Positions 8,848 through 16,064 of a DNA stretch of 20,996 nucleotides are shown piece after piece. The stretch is from Pseudomonadota bacterium. GTDB taxonomy: Bacteria > Pseudomonadota > Alphaproteobacteria > Elsterales > Elsteraceae. The notes beneath the pieces are model-generated. The model did not search any database. It was not told the DNA's origin and was given only the letters and a program-made list of their open reading frames with translations. How positions within the stretch are numbered: position 1 is the stretch's first letter; every line of letters starts with the position of its first letter. Made by a program: the position numbers and the translations under genes. The DNA lies in NCBI GenBank assembly GCA_016195115.1, contig JACQAI010000407.1, positions 1-20,996 of the forward strand, read 5' to 3'.

Positions 8848-10031
8848 ATGAGCGTGGATCTCGATCCCGAAGCCTTCTGGCCGCGCCAGGACTATTCGCG
8901 CGTGCCCTATCGGGTCTATCACGACCGCGGGATCTACGACCGCGAGCTCGATCGCGTCTTTCGCGGGCGCGCCTGGAGCTTCCTCGGGCTCGACGCGGAG
9001 ATTCCCAACCCTGGAGACTTCCGGACCTGCTTCGTCGGCGATACTCCGGTCGTCTACAACCGCGACACCGACGGCGCCGTCTATGCCTTCGTCAACCGTT
9101 GCGCCCATCGGGGCGCGCTGGTGCGGCGCGAGGTCGCGGGCAACGCCGAGACCCATACCTGCATCTATCACCAGTGGTGCTACGGCCGCGACGGCGGGCT
9201 GAAGTCGATCCCATTTCGCCGCGGCATCAAGGGCAAGGGCGGTCTCGACCCCAGCTTCGATCTCGGCGCGCATGGGCTCAAGCGCCTCAAGGTCGACGCG
9301 GTCGCCGGCGCGCTGTTCGGGACGTTCGCCGAGGACGCCGAGCCGCTGCGCGACTATCTCGGCCCGCCCGTGGTGGCGCAGATCGAGCGGCTGTTTCAGC
9401 GCCCGGTCCGCGTCCTCGGCTATCACCGCCAGCGCATCAACGGCAACTGGAAGATGTTCGCGGAGAATACCCGCGACAATTATCACGCCAGCCTGCTGCA
9501 CGAGTTTCTGGTGACCTTCGGCATCGACCGGGCGACCCAGACCGGCGGCGTGACCATGGACGCGCGCCACCGCCACAACATCACCTGGGCCGAGGCGGCC
9601 AGCGACTCGCCCGAGTTCGCCCGCGACATGTACCGCCAGGCCAACATTCGCAACGACTATCTGCGGCTGCGCGACCCGCGGCTGGTCGAGTTCCGGCGCG
9701 AGCATCCCGACAACATGAACCTGGCGGTCACCACCGTGTTCCCCAACGCGGTGTTCGTCCAGATCAACAACAGCCTGGCGACGCGCCAGATCCGCCCCAA
9801 GGGGGTCGGCTGCTTCGAGGTCTTCCAGACCCTGGTCGGCTACGCGGACGACGACGCCGAGATGGTCGCCCACCGGCTGCGCTCGGCCAACCTGGTCGGC
9901 CCCGCCGGCTACGTCTCGATGGAGGACGGCTGCGTCGGCGGCTTCGTGCAGCGCGGCACGTGCCGTTGCGCGGCTTCTGGTCGTACTACGCCGAGCTGAT
10001 GGGGCTCGAGCCCCGGGGCGCCGTCCGATGA
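8848..10031 (+). CDS. Rieske non-haem iron ring-hydroxylating oxygenase, alpha subunit (apparent 3' frameshift)
   Basis: This is the catalytic subunit of a multicomponent oxygenase that adds oxygen to an aromatic ring. The Rieske [2Fe-2S] ligands are C85-x-H87 and C105-x2-H108. The mononuclear iron site is H213 and H218 in DNYHASLLH, with bridging D210 and third ligand D360 in SMEDG. The start is ATG 8848, preceded by GGAGAG at 8835-8840. The starting frame stops at 9999 after an atypical tail (CRCAASGRTTPS). The +1 neighbouring frame supplies the tail expected for the family, VPLRGFWSYYAELM, and stops at 10031. One missing base near 9960 (ACGTGCCG where ACGGTGCCG would be in frame) explains this; repairing it gives 394 residues. 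All metal ligands lie before the shift. It may be a sequencing error or a real mutation. The beta subunit follows at once. The substrate is unknown. Confidence 0.88.
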
Positions 10032-10041
10032 GCGCGGTCAG

Positions 10042-10515
10042 ATGATCGCGCCGGCCGAGCGCGATGCCGTGCTTGCGGTGCTCGCGGACTACGGCTGGCT
10101 GATCGACGAAGGCCGGTTCGACGAATGGCTCGACCTGTTCACCGAGGACTGCGTCTATAAGGTGGTGCCGCGCGAGAATCTGGCGCTCGGTCTGCCCGGC
10201 TGCCTGATGCTGTGCGAGAACAAGGACATGCTGCGCGACCGCGTCACCGCGCTGACCGAGGCCAACAAGTACAACATCCACGTGCCGCGGCACGTCATCG
10301 GCCTGCCGCGCATCACGCGCGTCGCCGCCGACCTGCTCGCGGTCGAAGCCGCCTACACGGTCTTCCAGAGCGATCAGGACGGCGAGGCCCGGCTGTTCAG
10401 CGTCGGCAGCTATCTCGATCGCGTCCAGTTGGCCGGCGGCGTGCCGCGGCTCAAGGAGAAGCTCGTGATCGTCGACTCGTTCGCGATTCCGAGCCTGCTT
10501 GCGACGCCGCTCTGA
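10042..10515 (+). CDS. Ring-hydroxylating oxygenase beta subunit
   Basis: This 157-residue protein has the small NTF2/SnoaL-like fold of oxygenase beta subunits, which support the alpha subunits structurally in an alpha3beta3 hexamer. Recognisable segments are the N-terminal helix plus GRFDEWLDLFTEDCVY (about residues 24-39), a central RVTALTEANKYNIHVPRH block and a C-terminal RLKEKLVIVDSF strand. Length is normal (about 155-180). It begins 10 bases after the repaired stop of the alpha gene with no good ribosome-binding site, so translational coupling is likely. In the present sequence the alpha frame ends 42 bases upstream, which could weaken such coupling. No ferredoxin or reductase gene follows, so electrons must come from components encoded elsewhere. 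Confidence 0.88.
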   Translation: MIAPAERDAVLAVLADYGWLIDEGRFDEWLDLFTEDCVYKVVPRENLALGLPGCLMLCENKDMLRDRVTALTEANKYNIHVPRHVIGLPRITRVAADLLAVEAAYTVFQSDQDGEARLFSVGSYLDRVQLAGGVPRLKEKLVIVDSFAIPSLLATPL

Positions 10516-10541
10516 TCCGTCCCACCCGCGAGGAGCAAGCG

Positions 10542-10874
10542 ATGTCCGTGTCCTATTTCGTGCGTTATCAGGGCAAGCCGGCCGATCCCAGGGCGTTTCT
10601 CGACTATTACCGGCGCACGCACGCGCGCTTCATGCAGGCGTTCCCCGGCGTGCGCGGCGCGATCCTGCATCATCCGGTGAGCTGGAACGATCCGGTGGCG
10701 GTCAAGCCGGATCTGCGCTACCTGCTGGCCCAAGTGGTGTTCGACGACGCCGCGGCGCTCAATGCCGCACTGCAGTCGGAGGCGCGCATGCGCTCGCGCG
10801 AGGACTTCAAGAACATGCCGCCGTTCATCGGCGAGGTGACCCACCAGGCCTGCGAGGCCGAGGTCCTGTTTTGA
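10542..10874 (+). CDS. EthD-like dimeric alpha/beta-barrel protein
   Basis: This 110-residue protein resembles the EthD family of small ferredoxin-fold proteins often found in degradation operons. The signs are the start VSYFVRYQGKPADPRAFLDY, the following YYRRTHARFMQAFPGVRG block (about 26-43) and the C-terminal FIGEVTHQACEAEVLF strand. Family members form dimers; some are required for an oxygenase to work and others are cyclases or ligand binders, so the exact role is open. The start ATG 10542 is chosen because AGGAG (10531-10535) sits six bases upstream; the frame is open further upstream inside the beta-subunit gene but without matching family sequence. It lies 26 bases after the beta subunit and is surely in the same operon. 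Confidence 0.8.
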   Translation: MSVSYFVRYQGKPADPRAFLDYYRRTHARFMQAFPGVRGAILHHPVSWNDPVAVKPDLRYLLAQVVFDDAAALNAALQSEARMRSREDFKNMPPFIGEVTHQACEAEVLF

Positions 10875-10886
10875 CGGCGTAACGCC

Positions 10887-11681
10887 GTGCGAACCCTGCC
10901 GATCTATTTCGTCGATGCCTTCGCCGATCGGCCGTTCACCGGCAATCCGGCGGCGATCTGCCCGCTCGAGCGCTGGATCGACGATCGTGCCATGCAGGCG
11001 ATCGCCGCCGAGATCGGCTTCTCGGAGACCGCATTCGTGGTGCGCGAGGGGGGTGGTTGGCGCATCCGCTGGTTCACCCCGACGCTCGAGGTCGATCTGG
11101 TCGGTCACGCCACCCTCGCCGCGGCCTTCGTGATCTTCGAACGCCTCGAGCCAAGCGCCGCCGAGGTACGCTTCGAGAGCCTCAGCGGGCCGCTGACCGT
11201 GAGCCGGCAGGGCGCGCTGCTGGCGATGGATTTCCCGGCGCGCGTCGCCCGGCCGGTGACGCCGCCGCCGTGCCTGGTCGCTGGGCTCGGCCGGTCGCCC
11301 GTCGCGGTGCTCGCCGCCACGCACTATCTAGCGGTCTATGCCGAGGCCGACGACGTCGCGACCTTGACGCCGGACCTGGCGGCGCTGGCCGCGCTCGACC
11401 GCGCCGCCGTCATCGTCACCGCGCCGACCTCGCCCAAGTTCGGCGGCGACTTCGTGTCGCGCTTCTTCGCCCCGGCCAACGGCGTGCCCGAGGACCCCGT
11501 GTCGGGGGTCGCCCATTGCACCCTGGTGCCCTACTGGGCGGAGCGACTAGGCAAGTCGGGCCTGGTCGGCCGGCAACTGTCGCGACGCGGCGGCACCTTG
11601 ACGTGCGAAGACCGTGGCACGCGCGTGATCATCGCCGGCCACGCCACCCTGATTCTGGAGGGCCGGATCGCCGCGGGCTGA
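10887..11681 (+). CDS. PhzF-family isomerase-like protein
   Basis: This 264-residue protein has the PhzF (diaminopimelate-epimerase-like) fold. Near the N-terminus it shows FVDAFADRPFTGNPAAIC, then SETAF with the catalytic-type E47, then VDLVGHATLAAA (H74), and in the second half EDPVSGVAHC (D203, H210). E47, H74 and D203 correspond to the acid/base residues known in PhzF of Pseudomonas, where the enzyme isomerises a dihydro-hydroxyanthranilate. No other phenazine gene is present, so a catabolic proton-shift or isomerisation acting on the oxygenase product is more likely; that is inference. The start is GTG at 10887, 12 bases after the EthD-like gene, without a clear Shine-Dalgarno. It is the last gene of the operon; no terminator was seen after it. 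Confidence 0.85.
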   Translation: MRTLPIYFVDAFADRPFTGNPAAICPLERWIDDRAMQAIAAEIGFSETAFVVREGGGWRIRWFTPTLEVDLVGHATLAAAFVIFERLEPSAAEVRFESLSGPLTVSRQGALLAMDFPARVARPVTPPPCLVAGLGRSPVAVLAATHYLAVYAEADDVATLTPDLAALAALDRAAVIVTAPTSPKFGGDFVSRFFAPANGVPEDPVSGVAHCTLVPYWAERLGKSGLVGRQLSRRGGTLTCEDRGTRVIIAGHATLILEGRIAAG

Positions 11682-11687
11682 GCGCCG

Positions 11688-11810
11688 TCACCAATGCGGA
11701 TAGACGTCCTGCGGACTGGCGGAGCGCCGTGCCTTTTCGCGGCGAATGTAGTAGGCCGCGCCCAGGCCGATCACGATGACGCCGGCCACGATGCCGATCA
11801 CGATCATCAT
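11688..11810 (-). CDS. Possible small single-span membrane protein (40 residues)
   Basis: Read from the ATG at 11810, this minus-strand frame encodes one hydrophobic segment (MIVIGIVAGVIVIGLGAAYY) followed by a basic stretch (RREKARR) and a short polar tail ending YPHW. The charge pattern would place the tail in the cytoplasm. The frame stays open upstream to a TTG at 11897, but that part has no recognisable character. No ribosome-binding site is obvious. It converges on the PhzF-like gene with six bases between the stops. I do not recognise a family; it could be a real small protein or a chance frame. Confidence 0.4.
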   Translation of the reverse strand: MMIVIGIVAGVIVIGLGAAYYIRREKARRSASPQDVYPHW

Positions 11811-11918
11811 CGTGGGGTGATCACGAAGGGAACGCGCGAGCGCATGGTCCAAGCCTAGGCGCGCGGGCGTGCAATGGCAATGCGCCGACCGAACCAAGCT
11901 CGATTCGCCGCCGTGGTC

Positions 11919-11950
11919 TTGACAGGCGGGCGCGCACCGGACTGAGTCCG
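11919..11950 (+). promoter_or_regulatory. Possible -35 element and small palindrome upstream of the SGNH gene
   Basis: A perfect TTGACA lies at 11919-11924, but the region 16-18 bases downstream shows no convincing -10 box. A 5-bp inverted repeat, CGGAC-TGA-GTCCG, lies at 11938-11950. Either could belong to the promoter of the downstream gene; the support is weak. Confidence 0.25.
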
Positions 11951-11981
11951 ACGGCTCCCCGTGGGCCGAACCAGTCAGGAG

Positions 11982-13232
11982 ATGAGTTTGCTGTCAGACC
12001 TGTGCAATCTGCTGCTCGGGTTCTTCTCGATCCTGCTGGCGGCGAATGCCGGGCTATGGCTGGCCTTCAGACAATTCCCGGCTCTGGTGGCGTCGGAAAA
12101 CCAGCGTCTCCAGTTCGAGTATCTGGCGCGCTTCACCGGCCCGTTGCGGCCGTACATCCCCGACTGGTTCGACATTCCAGCGGCAGGGTGGGACGCCTAC
12201 TGCGCCGAGTACCGCAAGCTCGAGACCGGCTCGCACATCTACGAGCCGTTCGTCGAATTCCGCCATCCGGGGTGCAGCGGCAAGTACGTCAACTTCGATC
12301 CGGCGGGGTTCCGGCACGGCCGCGACCAGGGGCCGTGGCCGCCATCGCCGGATTTCTACAACGTCTTCTTCTTCGGCGGCTCGACGGCGCTGAACGTCGG
12401 GCCCGACTGGACCTGCATCTCCAGTTATCTCCAGGACAACCTGAACCGGCGCAATTTTGCCGCCAAGCCGGTGCGCGCCTACAACTTCGGTCGCGGCTCC
12501 TATCTCTCCACGCAGGAACGCATCCTGTTTCAGCAGCTGCTGATCGACGGCCACACGCCCGACATGGTGGTGTTTCTCGATGGCGTGAACGACTTCTACC
12601 TCTTCGACGGTCGGCCGGTCACCTGGGGGATCTTCACCGAAGCGCTCGACGTGCATAACCGCGAGCAGTACGAGGCCATCCTGCACCGGCGTTCGGTCCG
12701 CCCGAAATGGCAGAAGCTGTCGCAATTCCTCGAAAGCCTGCCGTTGTCGCGCGCGCTCTACCTCATTGGCGATTTCGCGCGCCGGCGCAGCGCGACGGCT
12801 GAGACCGTCCTGTACAAGTCGGCGCCCATGACACCGATCGCCGACGAGCTTCTGTATCGGGCGGCGCGGCGATATCTCGAGAACAAACGCCAGATCGAGG
12901 TGATCGCCCGTGATCGCGGCATCGCCGCGGTATTCGTCTGGCAGCCGACCCCAGCCTACAAGTACGACCTCAAGCACCACATCGCGATGCACCACCACTA
13001 TGGCCTCGGCGGCCACGAGCGCTCTGGCCTGGGCTATGCCGTGATGGCGCAGATCCTCGCGCGAGAGGGCATGCCGAAAAATCTGATCTGGCTAGCCGAC
13101 ATGCAGGAGAAGGCCGAGGAGGCGCTCTATCTCGACAGCATGCACTACACCGCGGCGATGAGCGGCCGCATCGCGGATCTCATCGCGACGCGGCTTGCCG
13201 CGGAGTTCCCGCCCGCTCGTCCGGCGCGCTGA
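11982..13232 (+). CDS. Membrane-anchored SGNH-hydrolase-like protein
   Basis: This protein of about 416 residues has one N-terminal membrane segment (about residues 7-29) and a presumably periplasmic SGNH-type domain. The four blocks are visible: GGS at S134 (FFFGGSTALNVG), block II Gly170 (YNFGRGSY), block III GVND with N203, and block V D385-S-M-H388. This Ser/Gly/Asn/Asp-His set suits an ester hydrolase or acyltransferase, for example acting on an envelope polysaccharide, but the substrate is unknown. The start is uncertain. GTG 11961 and ATG 11982 are in frame; AGGAG (11977-11981) abuts the ATG and is better spaced (6 bases) for a TTG at 11988. It stands alone on this strand and ends at a strong terminator. 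It does not share the aromatic-catabolic theme of its neighbours. Confidence 0.75.
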   Translation: MSLLSDLCNLLLGFFSILLAANAGLWLAFRQFPALVASENQRLQFEYLARFTGPLRPYIPDWFDIPAAGWDAYCAEYRKLETGSHIYEPFVEFRHPGCSGKYVNFDPAGFRHGRDQGPWPPSPDFYNVFFFGGSTALNVGPDWTCISSYLQDNLNRRNFAAKPVRAYNFGRGSYLSTQERILFQQLLIDGHTPDMVVFLDGVNDFYLFDGRPVTWGIFTEALDVHNREQYEAILHRRSVRPKWQKLSQFLESLPLSRALYLIGDFARRRSATAETVLYKSAPMTPIADELLYRAARRYLENKRQIEVIARDRGIAAVFVWQPTPAYKYDLKHHIAMHHHYGLGGHERSGLGYAVMAQILAREGMPKNLIWLADMQEKAEEALYLDSMHYTAAMSGRIADLIATRLAAEFPPARPAR

Positions 13233-13251
13233 TCCGCTACCGCCAAAACGA

Positions 13252-13277
13252 AAGGGCCGGCCTCGAGGCCGGCCCTT
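13252..13277. terminator. Symmetrical bidirectional terminator
   Basis: A 26-base perfect palindrome lies between convergent genes: AAGGGCCGGCCT (13252-13263), two central bases, then AGGCCGGCCCTT (13266-13277). The plus strand continues TTGTTGTGG and the minus strand TTTCGTTTTGG, so both transcripts would have a short, imperfect U-rich tail. The stop of the SGNH gene is 20 bases to the left and the stop of the VOC gene 28 bases to the right. Confidence 0.85.
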
Positions 13278-13304
13278 GTTGTGGCGTCGACCGCGGACGA
13301 AGCG

Positions 13305-14201
13305 CTACGGGATCGGGCTGTGCTCGTCGTGCGGCATGTTCCAGCGCCAGGCGTCGTGCTCGGGCGCATAGTCCCGGTTGCTCTGCGTCGGATTGCGGTT
13401 GACCAGCGGCCGCGCATAGAGCGGGTGCGTCATGCTGCGGATCTCGTGCTCGATGGTGAACAGCACCTTCTTGGTCTTCAGATCGACGATGTCCTTGAAG
13501 CGGTACTGGAACTGGTCGCTCTCCTCGGTGACCAGGCCGCGCTCGAGCAGCCGCTTGTGCGGGCCCGAGAAGTCCGCGAGGTAGATCTGCAAATGATGGC
13601 CGTCGTACTTCGCGATCTTCTTGTCGGTCTCGCGGAAGATCAGCTCCTGCTTCTGGCCGACCACGGCGTGCGCCGCGCGGCCGTCGCCGTTGCTGGTGAT
13701 GTAGGCGTGCGCGGCGATGATCTCCTTGTAGAAGCGCACGATGCCGTCGGCGGTGCCTTCCGGCACGTCGAACTCGACATAGGGGATGCCGAGATTGATG
13801 CGCCCGAAGCGCTCCTCGTCGGGCTCATACAGGCGGATCACGTTGCCCCACGGCGAGACCGCCTCGACACAGGCATTGTGCTCCTTGAACGCGAACTTGG
13901 TGCCCTTCAGCTGAGGCTTGACGCGCGCCAGCCGGCCGAGCAGCGACTCGCGGTCGGGCATCACGATGCCGACGTGGCCGCGCAGCACCTGCGGTTTGCC
14001 GGTCGGCATGTGGAACTGGCTGCGGCCGACGTTGATCCACATGTTGTTGGTGCCGGCCATCAGGTAGGGGTCCCGGGTCAAGCCCAAGCCGGCGCAATAG
14101 AACTGCGTCGAGACCGTCTGGTCCGGGATCATGACGTTGACGTGCTCGAGGGCGACCGAATTGCCCACGTCCTCGGCGGAACGGTCGTATTTCTTGCTCA
14201 T
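13305..14201 (-). CDS. Two-module VOC (glyoxalase/extradiol-dioxygenase fold) protein
   Basis: This 298-residue protein has the vicinal-oxygen-chelate fold. The first module (about residues 17-128) starts ALEHVNVMIPD, with FYCAGLGL after it, then FHMPTGKP, LRGHVGIVMPD and VIRLYEPDE; H20, H64, H76 and E126 are candidate metal ligands. The second (about 138-240) starts GIPYVEFDVPEGTADGIVRF and includes GHHLQIYLADF. Two modules and about 300 residues resemble ring-cleavage dioxygenases and related isomerases, but I cannot tell which reaction it catalyses. ATG 14201 is preferred over ATG 14207 because GGAGG (14208-14212) is six bases from the former and directly touches the latter. It lies downstream of the enolase-superfamily gene on the same strand, 157 bases away. 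Confidence 0.8.
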   Translation of the reverse strand: MSKKYDRSAEDVGNSVALEHVNVMIPDQTVSTQFYCAGLGLTRDPYLMAGTNNMWINVGRSQFHMPTGKPQVLRGHVGIVMPDRESLLGRLARVKPQLKGTKFAFKEHNACVEAVSPWGNVIRLYEPDEERFGRINLGIPYVEFDVPEGTADGIVRFYKEIIAAHAYITSNGDGRAAHAVVGQKQELIFRETDKKIAKYDGHHLQIYLADFSGPHKRLLERGLVTEESDQFQYRFKDIVDLKTKKVLFTIEHEIRSMTHPLYARPLVNRNPTQSNRDYAPEHDAWRWNMPHDEHSPIP

Positions 14202-14207
14202 GCCCAT

Positions 14208-14212
14208 CCTCC
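14208..14212 (-). promoter_or_regulatory. Ribosome-binding site deciding the VOC start
   Basis: The minus strand reads GGAGG here. It is six bases from the ATG at 14201 and zero bases from the ATG at 14207, so the downstream ATG is the better start by two codons. Confidence 0.7.
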
Positions 14213-14358
14213 AGCTGTGCGCTCGCCGTCAAAGTCCGATAAGCCCTTGATTTTTCGGCGCTATTCGGATCGCATCGAGGCTCGCGCGAAACTTATCGCA
14301 CGACCAGCATAGCAGCCCGCGGGGCGCAGGCGTAGCGGTCGCTGCGTCCGGCCGGCGC

Positions 14359-15468
14359 TCAGCGCAGGCGATACTTGTCGACCAGCTTCCAGTCGAGCTG
14401 CAGGCCGAAGCCGGGGGCGTCCGGCACCGTGATGATGCCGTCCTTGATCGGCGCTCGATTGAGGATCAGGCGCTCCCACAGCGGGTCGCGTTCGGGATCG
14501 GGGAAGCACTCGACGTAGGTGCCGTGGGGGATCGCCGCCAGCATGTGGGTGGCGATCTGCGGTTCCTCGTGATGGGCGACCGCGACGCCATGGACCGCGC
14601 ACAGCGCCGCGGCGCGGCGCCACTCCGTGATGCCGCCGCCCTCCGACGCGTCGAAATTGATGATATCGACGGCGCCCGCCTCGATCAGCCGGCGTACGCC
14701 GTGGCTCGAGATCTCGCTCTGGCCGGCGTTGATCGGGATGGTCGTGCGCTGGCGCACCGCGGCCATCATCGCGGCGTCGTCGTACCAGTAGCAGGGCTCC
14801 TCGAACCAGCTTATGTCGTGCCGTTCGACCAGGCGTGCGAACTTGACCGCCTCGTCGACCGGCCAACCGCGGTTGGAATCGACCGCCAGGATGAAGTCCG
14901 GTCCGGCGCCGGCGCGCGCTGCGGCGACGCGTTCGGCGTCCGCCGCGGCTGACATGCCACCGACTTTCATCTTGCACCCCGCCATGCCAGCCTGGCGCAG
15001 CCACACCATCTCGCGGCCGAGGTCGGCCGGGGTCTTGCCCGCCTCGTAGTAACCGGCGATCGCGATGATCGGCAGGCTCGTGCGGTCGCCGCCGAGCAGG
15101 CCGTGCACGCTGGTGCCGAGCGACTTGCCGATGAGATCCCATAACGCCGTATCGACGCAGGCGATCGCCTCCATGACGAGCTTGCGGTCGCGCATCGCGT
15201 GCGCGGTCGGAAACATCTTGGTCCACAGCCGCTCGATCGCGCGCGCGTCCTCGCCGAGGATCAGGGGCGCCAGCTCGGTCTCGATGATCGCCACGAGCGC
15301 GCGCAGATGATGGCGGTTGTCGCCGTTGTAGACTTCGCTGACCAGCCCGCCGGCGGTGCGCACGCGCGTGATCACGGTGCAACGGCTCGCGACCTGGTAC
15401 TGGCTGCCGCCGAAGGTTTTGTTCAGCGGGACCTCGACCGGGATGGCCTCGACAGACTCAATTCGCAT
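14359..15468 (-). CDS. Mandelate racemase/muconate lactonizing enzyme-family protein
   Basis: This 369-residue enolase-superfamily enzyme would abstract a proton next to a carboxylate, as racemases, cycloisomerases and acid-sugar dehydratases do. The capping domain (1-125) is followed by the barrel with K166-M-K168, metal ligands D197 (DSNRG) and E223 (FEEP), then NAGQSE (247-252), NFDASEGG with D273, and AHHEEP with H299/H300. At the usual third metal ligand, a Glu in a GE motif, this protein has Gln250, with E252 two residues later. The KxK, Asp and His set is closest to the mandelate racemase subgroup. Start ATG 15468 has GGGGAG about seven bases upstream and gives a standard N-terminus (MRIESVEAIPVEVPL); the frame is open further upstream to 15906 but encodes nothing family-like. 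The VOC gene follows. The substrate is unknown. Confidence 0.88.
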   Translation of the reverse strand: MRIESVEAIPVEVPLNKTFGGSQYQVASRCTVITRVRTAGGLVSEVYNGDNRHHLRALVAIIETELAPLILGEDARAIERLWTKMFPTAHAMRDRKLVMEAIACVDTALWDLIGKSLGTSVHGLLGGDRTSLPIIAIAGYYEAGKTPADLGREMVWLRQAGMAGCKMKVGGMSAAADAERVAAARAGAGPDFILAVDSNRGWPVDEAVKFARLVERHDISWFEEPCYWYDDAAMMAAVRQRTTIPINAGQSEISSHGVRRLIEAGAVDIINFDASEGGGITEWRRAAALCAVHGVAVAHHEEPQIATHMLAAIPHGTYVECFPDPERDPLWERLILNRAPIKDGIITVPDAPGFGLQLDWKLVDKYRLR

Positions 15469-15733
15469 GCCCGCGCTCCCCAAGCCGCGATGCTCTCGAG
15501 CATGTCCGACTTGGCGGCGTTCGAACAGGCGTATCGTGCGCCAGGAGATTGCGCGGGCCCTGGTCCGGCCGGTCGACCTCAGCCCCGCGACGCCGCTGCT
15601 AAATGCTTGGTGGGATGCGATTCGTGGGCCCGGCGACGGCACAGCGCCGTGCGACAAGGTGGTCGCGATTGGGTCTCGCCCGGTCGCGCGTCGTGCGCTA
15701 AAGTCGCGCGCCGCAGGATCGCGGGAGGAGACG
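15469..15733. other. Divergent intergenic region
   Basis: This 265-base interval separates the minus-strand enolase-superfamily gene from the plus-strand 102-residue gene and should contain both promoters. I see no clear -35/-10 pair. The only notable element is a 14-base palindrome, ATGCTC-TC-GAGCAT (15490-15503), 21 bases upstream of the enolase-superfamily start codon, which could be an operator or chance. Confidence 0.4.
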
Positions 15734-16042
15734 ATGGCGAAAGTTTGGCTCTGTAAGTATGGCGCCGCCCCGACGAGCGGAACCATGCTTGCCGATAAGC
15801 CGCTCGCCGAGTGCGTGAAGCAGTTGCGCGTGGTCAAGACCGCATACTTGGGTAGCGTCACCGCCAAGAAATTGTTCGGGCAGACCGACGACGCCATCGC
15901 CAGCAAGGGTCTCCAGCATGTCGTCGTGCTGGTCAGCGAGGCCGAGGGGGGCGCGGCCGGCTGGAAGGCCGGCTTCTATCTGGCCCCGGTCACGCTCAAG
16001 GACGCGGTCGCCCGATTGGGCGTGAAAATGCCGCCCGCTTGA
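15734..16042 (+). CDS. Hypothetical protein, 102 residues
   Basis: I do not recognise the family. The start is well supported: GGGAGGAG lies a few bases before ATG 15734. The protein is soluble, with no signal peptide or membrane segment and one cysteine near the start (VWLCKYG). It alternates hydrophobic and charged residues as in a small alpha/beta domain: LAECVKQLRVVKTAYLGSV looks helical, HVVVLVSEAEG looks like a strand, and LKDAVARLGVKMPP forms the end. It lies 22 bases before the TauD-type dioxygenase on the same strand, so the two probably share a transcript; a partner or accessory role is only inference. Confidence 0.7.
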   Translation: MAKVWLCKYGAAPTSGTMLADKPLAECVKQLRVVKTAYLGSVTAKKLFGQTDDAIASKGLQHVVVLVSEAEGGAAGWKAGFYLAPVTLKDAVARLGVKMPPA

Positions 16043-16064
16043 TCGCGGCGGACCGACGACGGTC

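Noticed and set aside
8803..10293. 496-residue minus-strand frame opposite the oxygenase genes
   Set aside because: The plus strand has clear Rieske alpha and beta subunits with all metal ligands; the antisense translation shows no domain.
13281..14312. 343-residue plus-strand frame opposite the VOC gene
   Set aside because: The minus strand carries a recognisable VOC protein with a good ribosome-binding site; the plus frame also runs through the 3' half of the terminator region and lacks domain signals.
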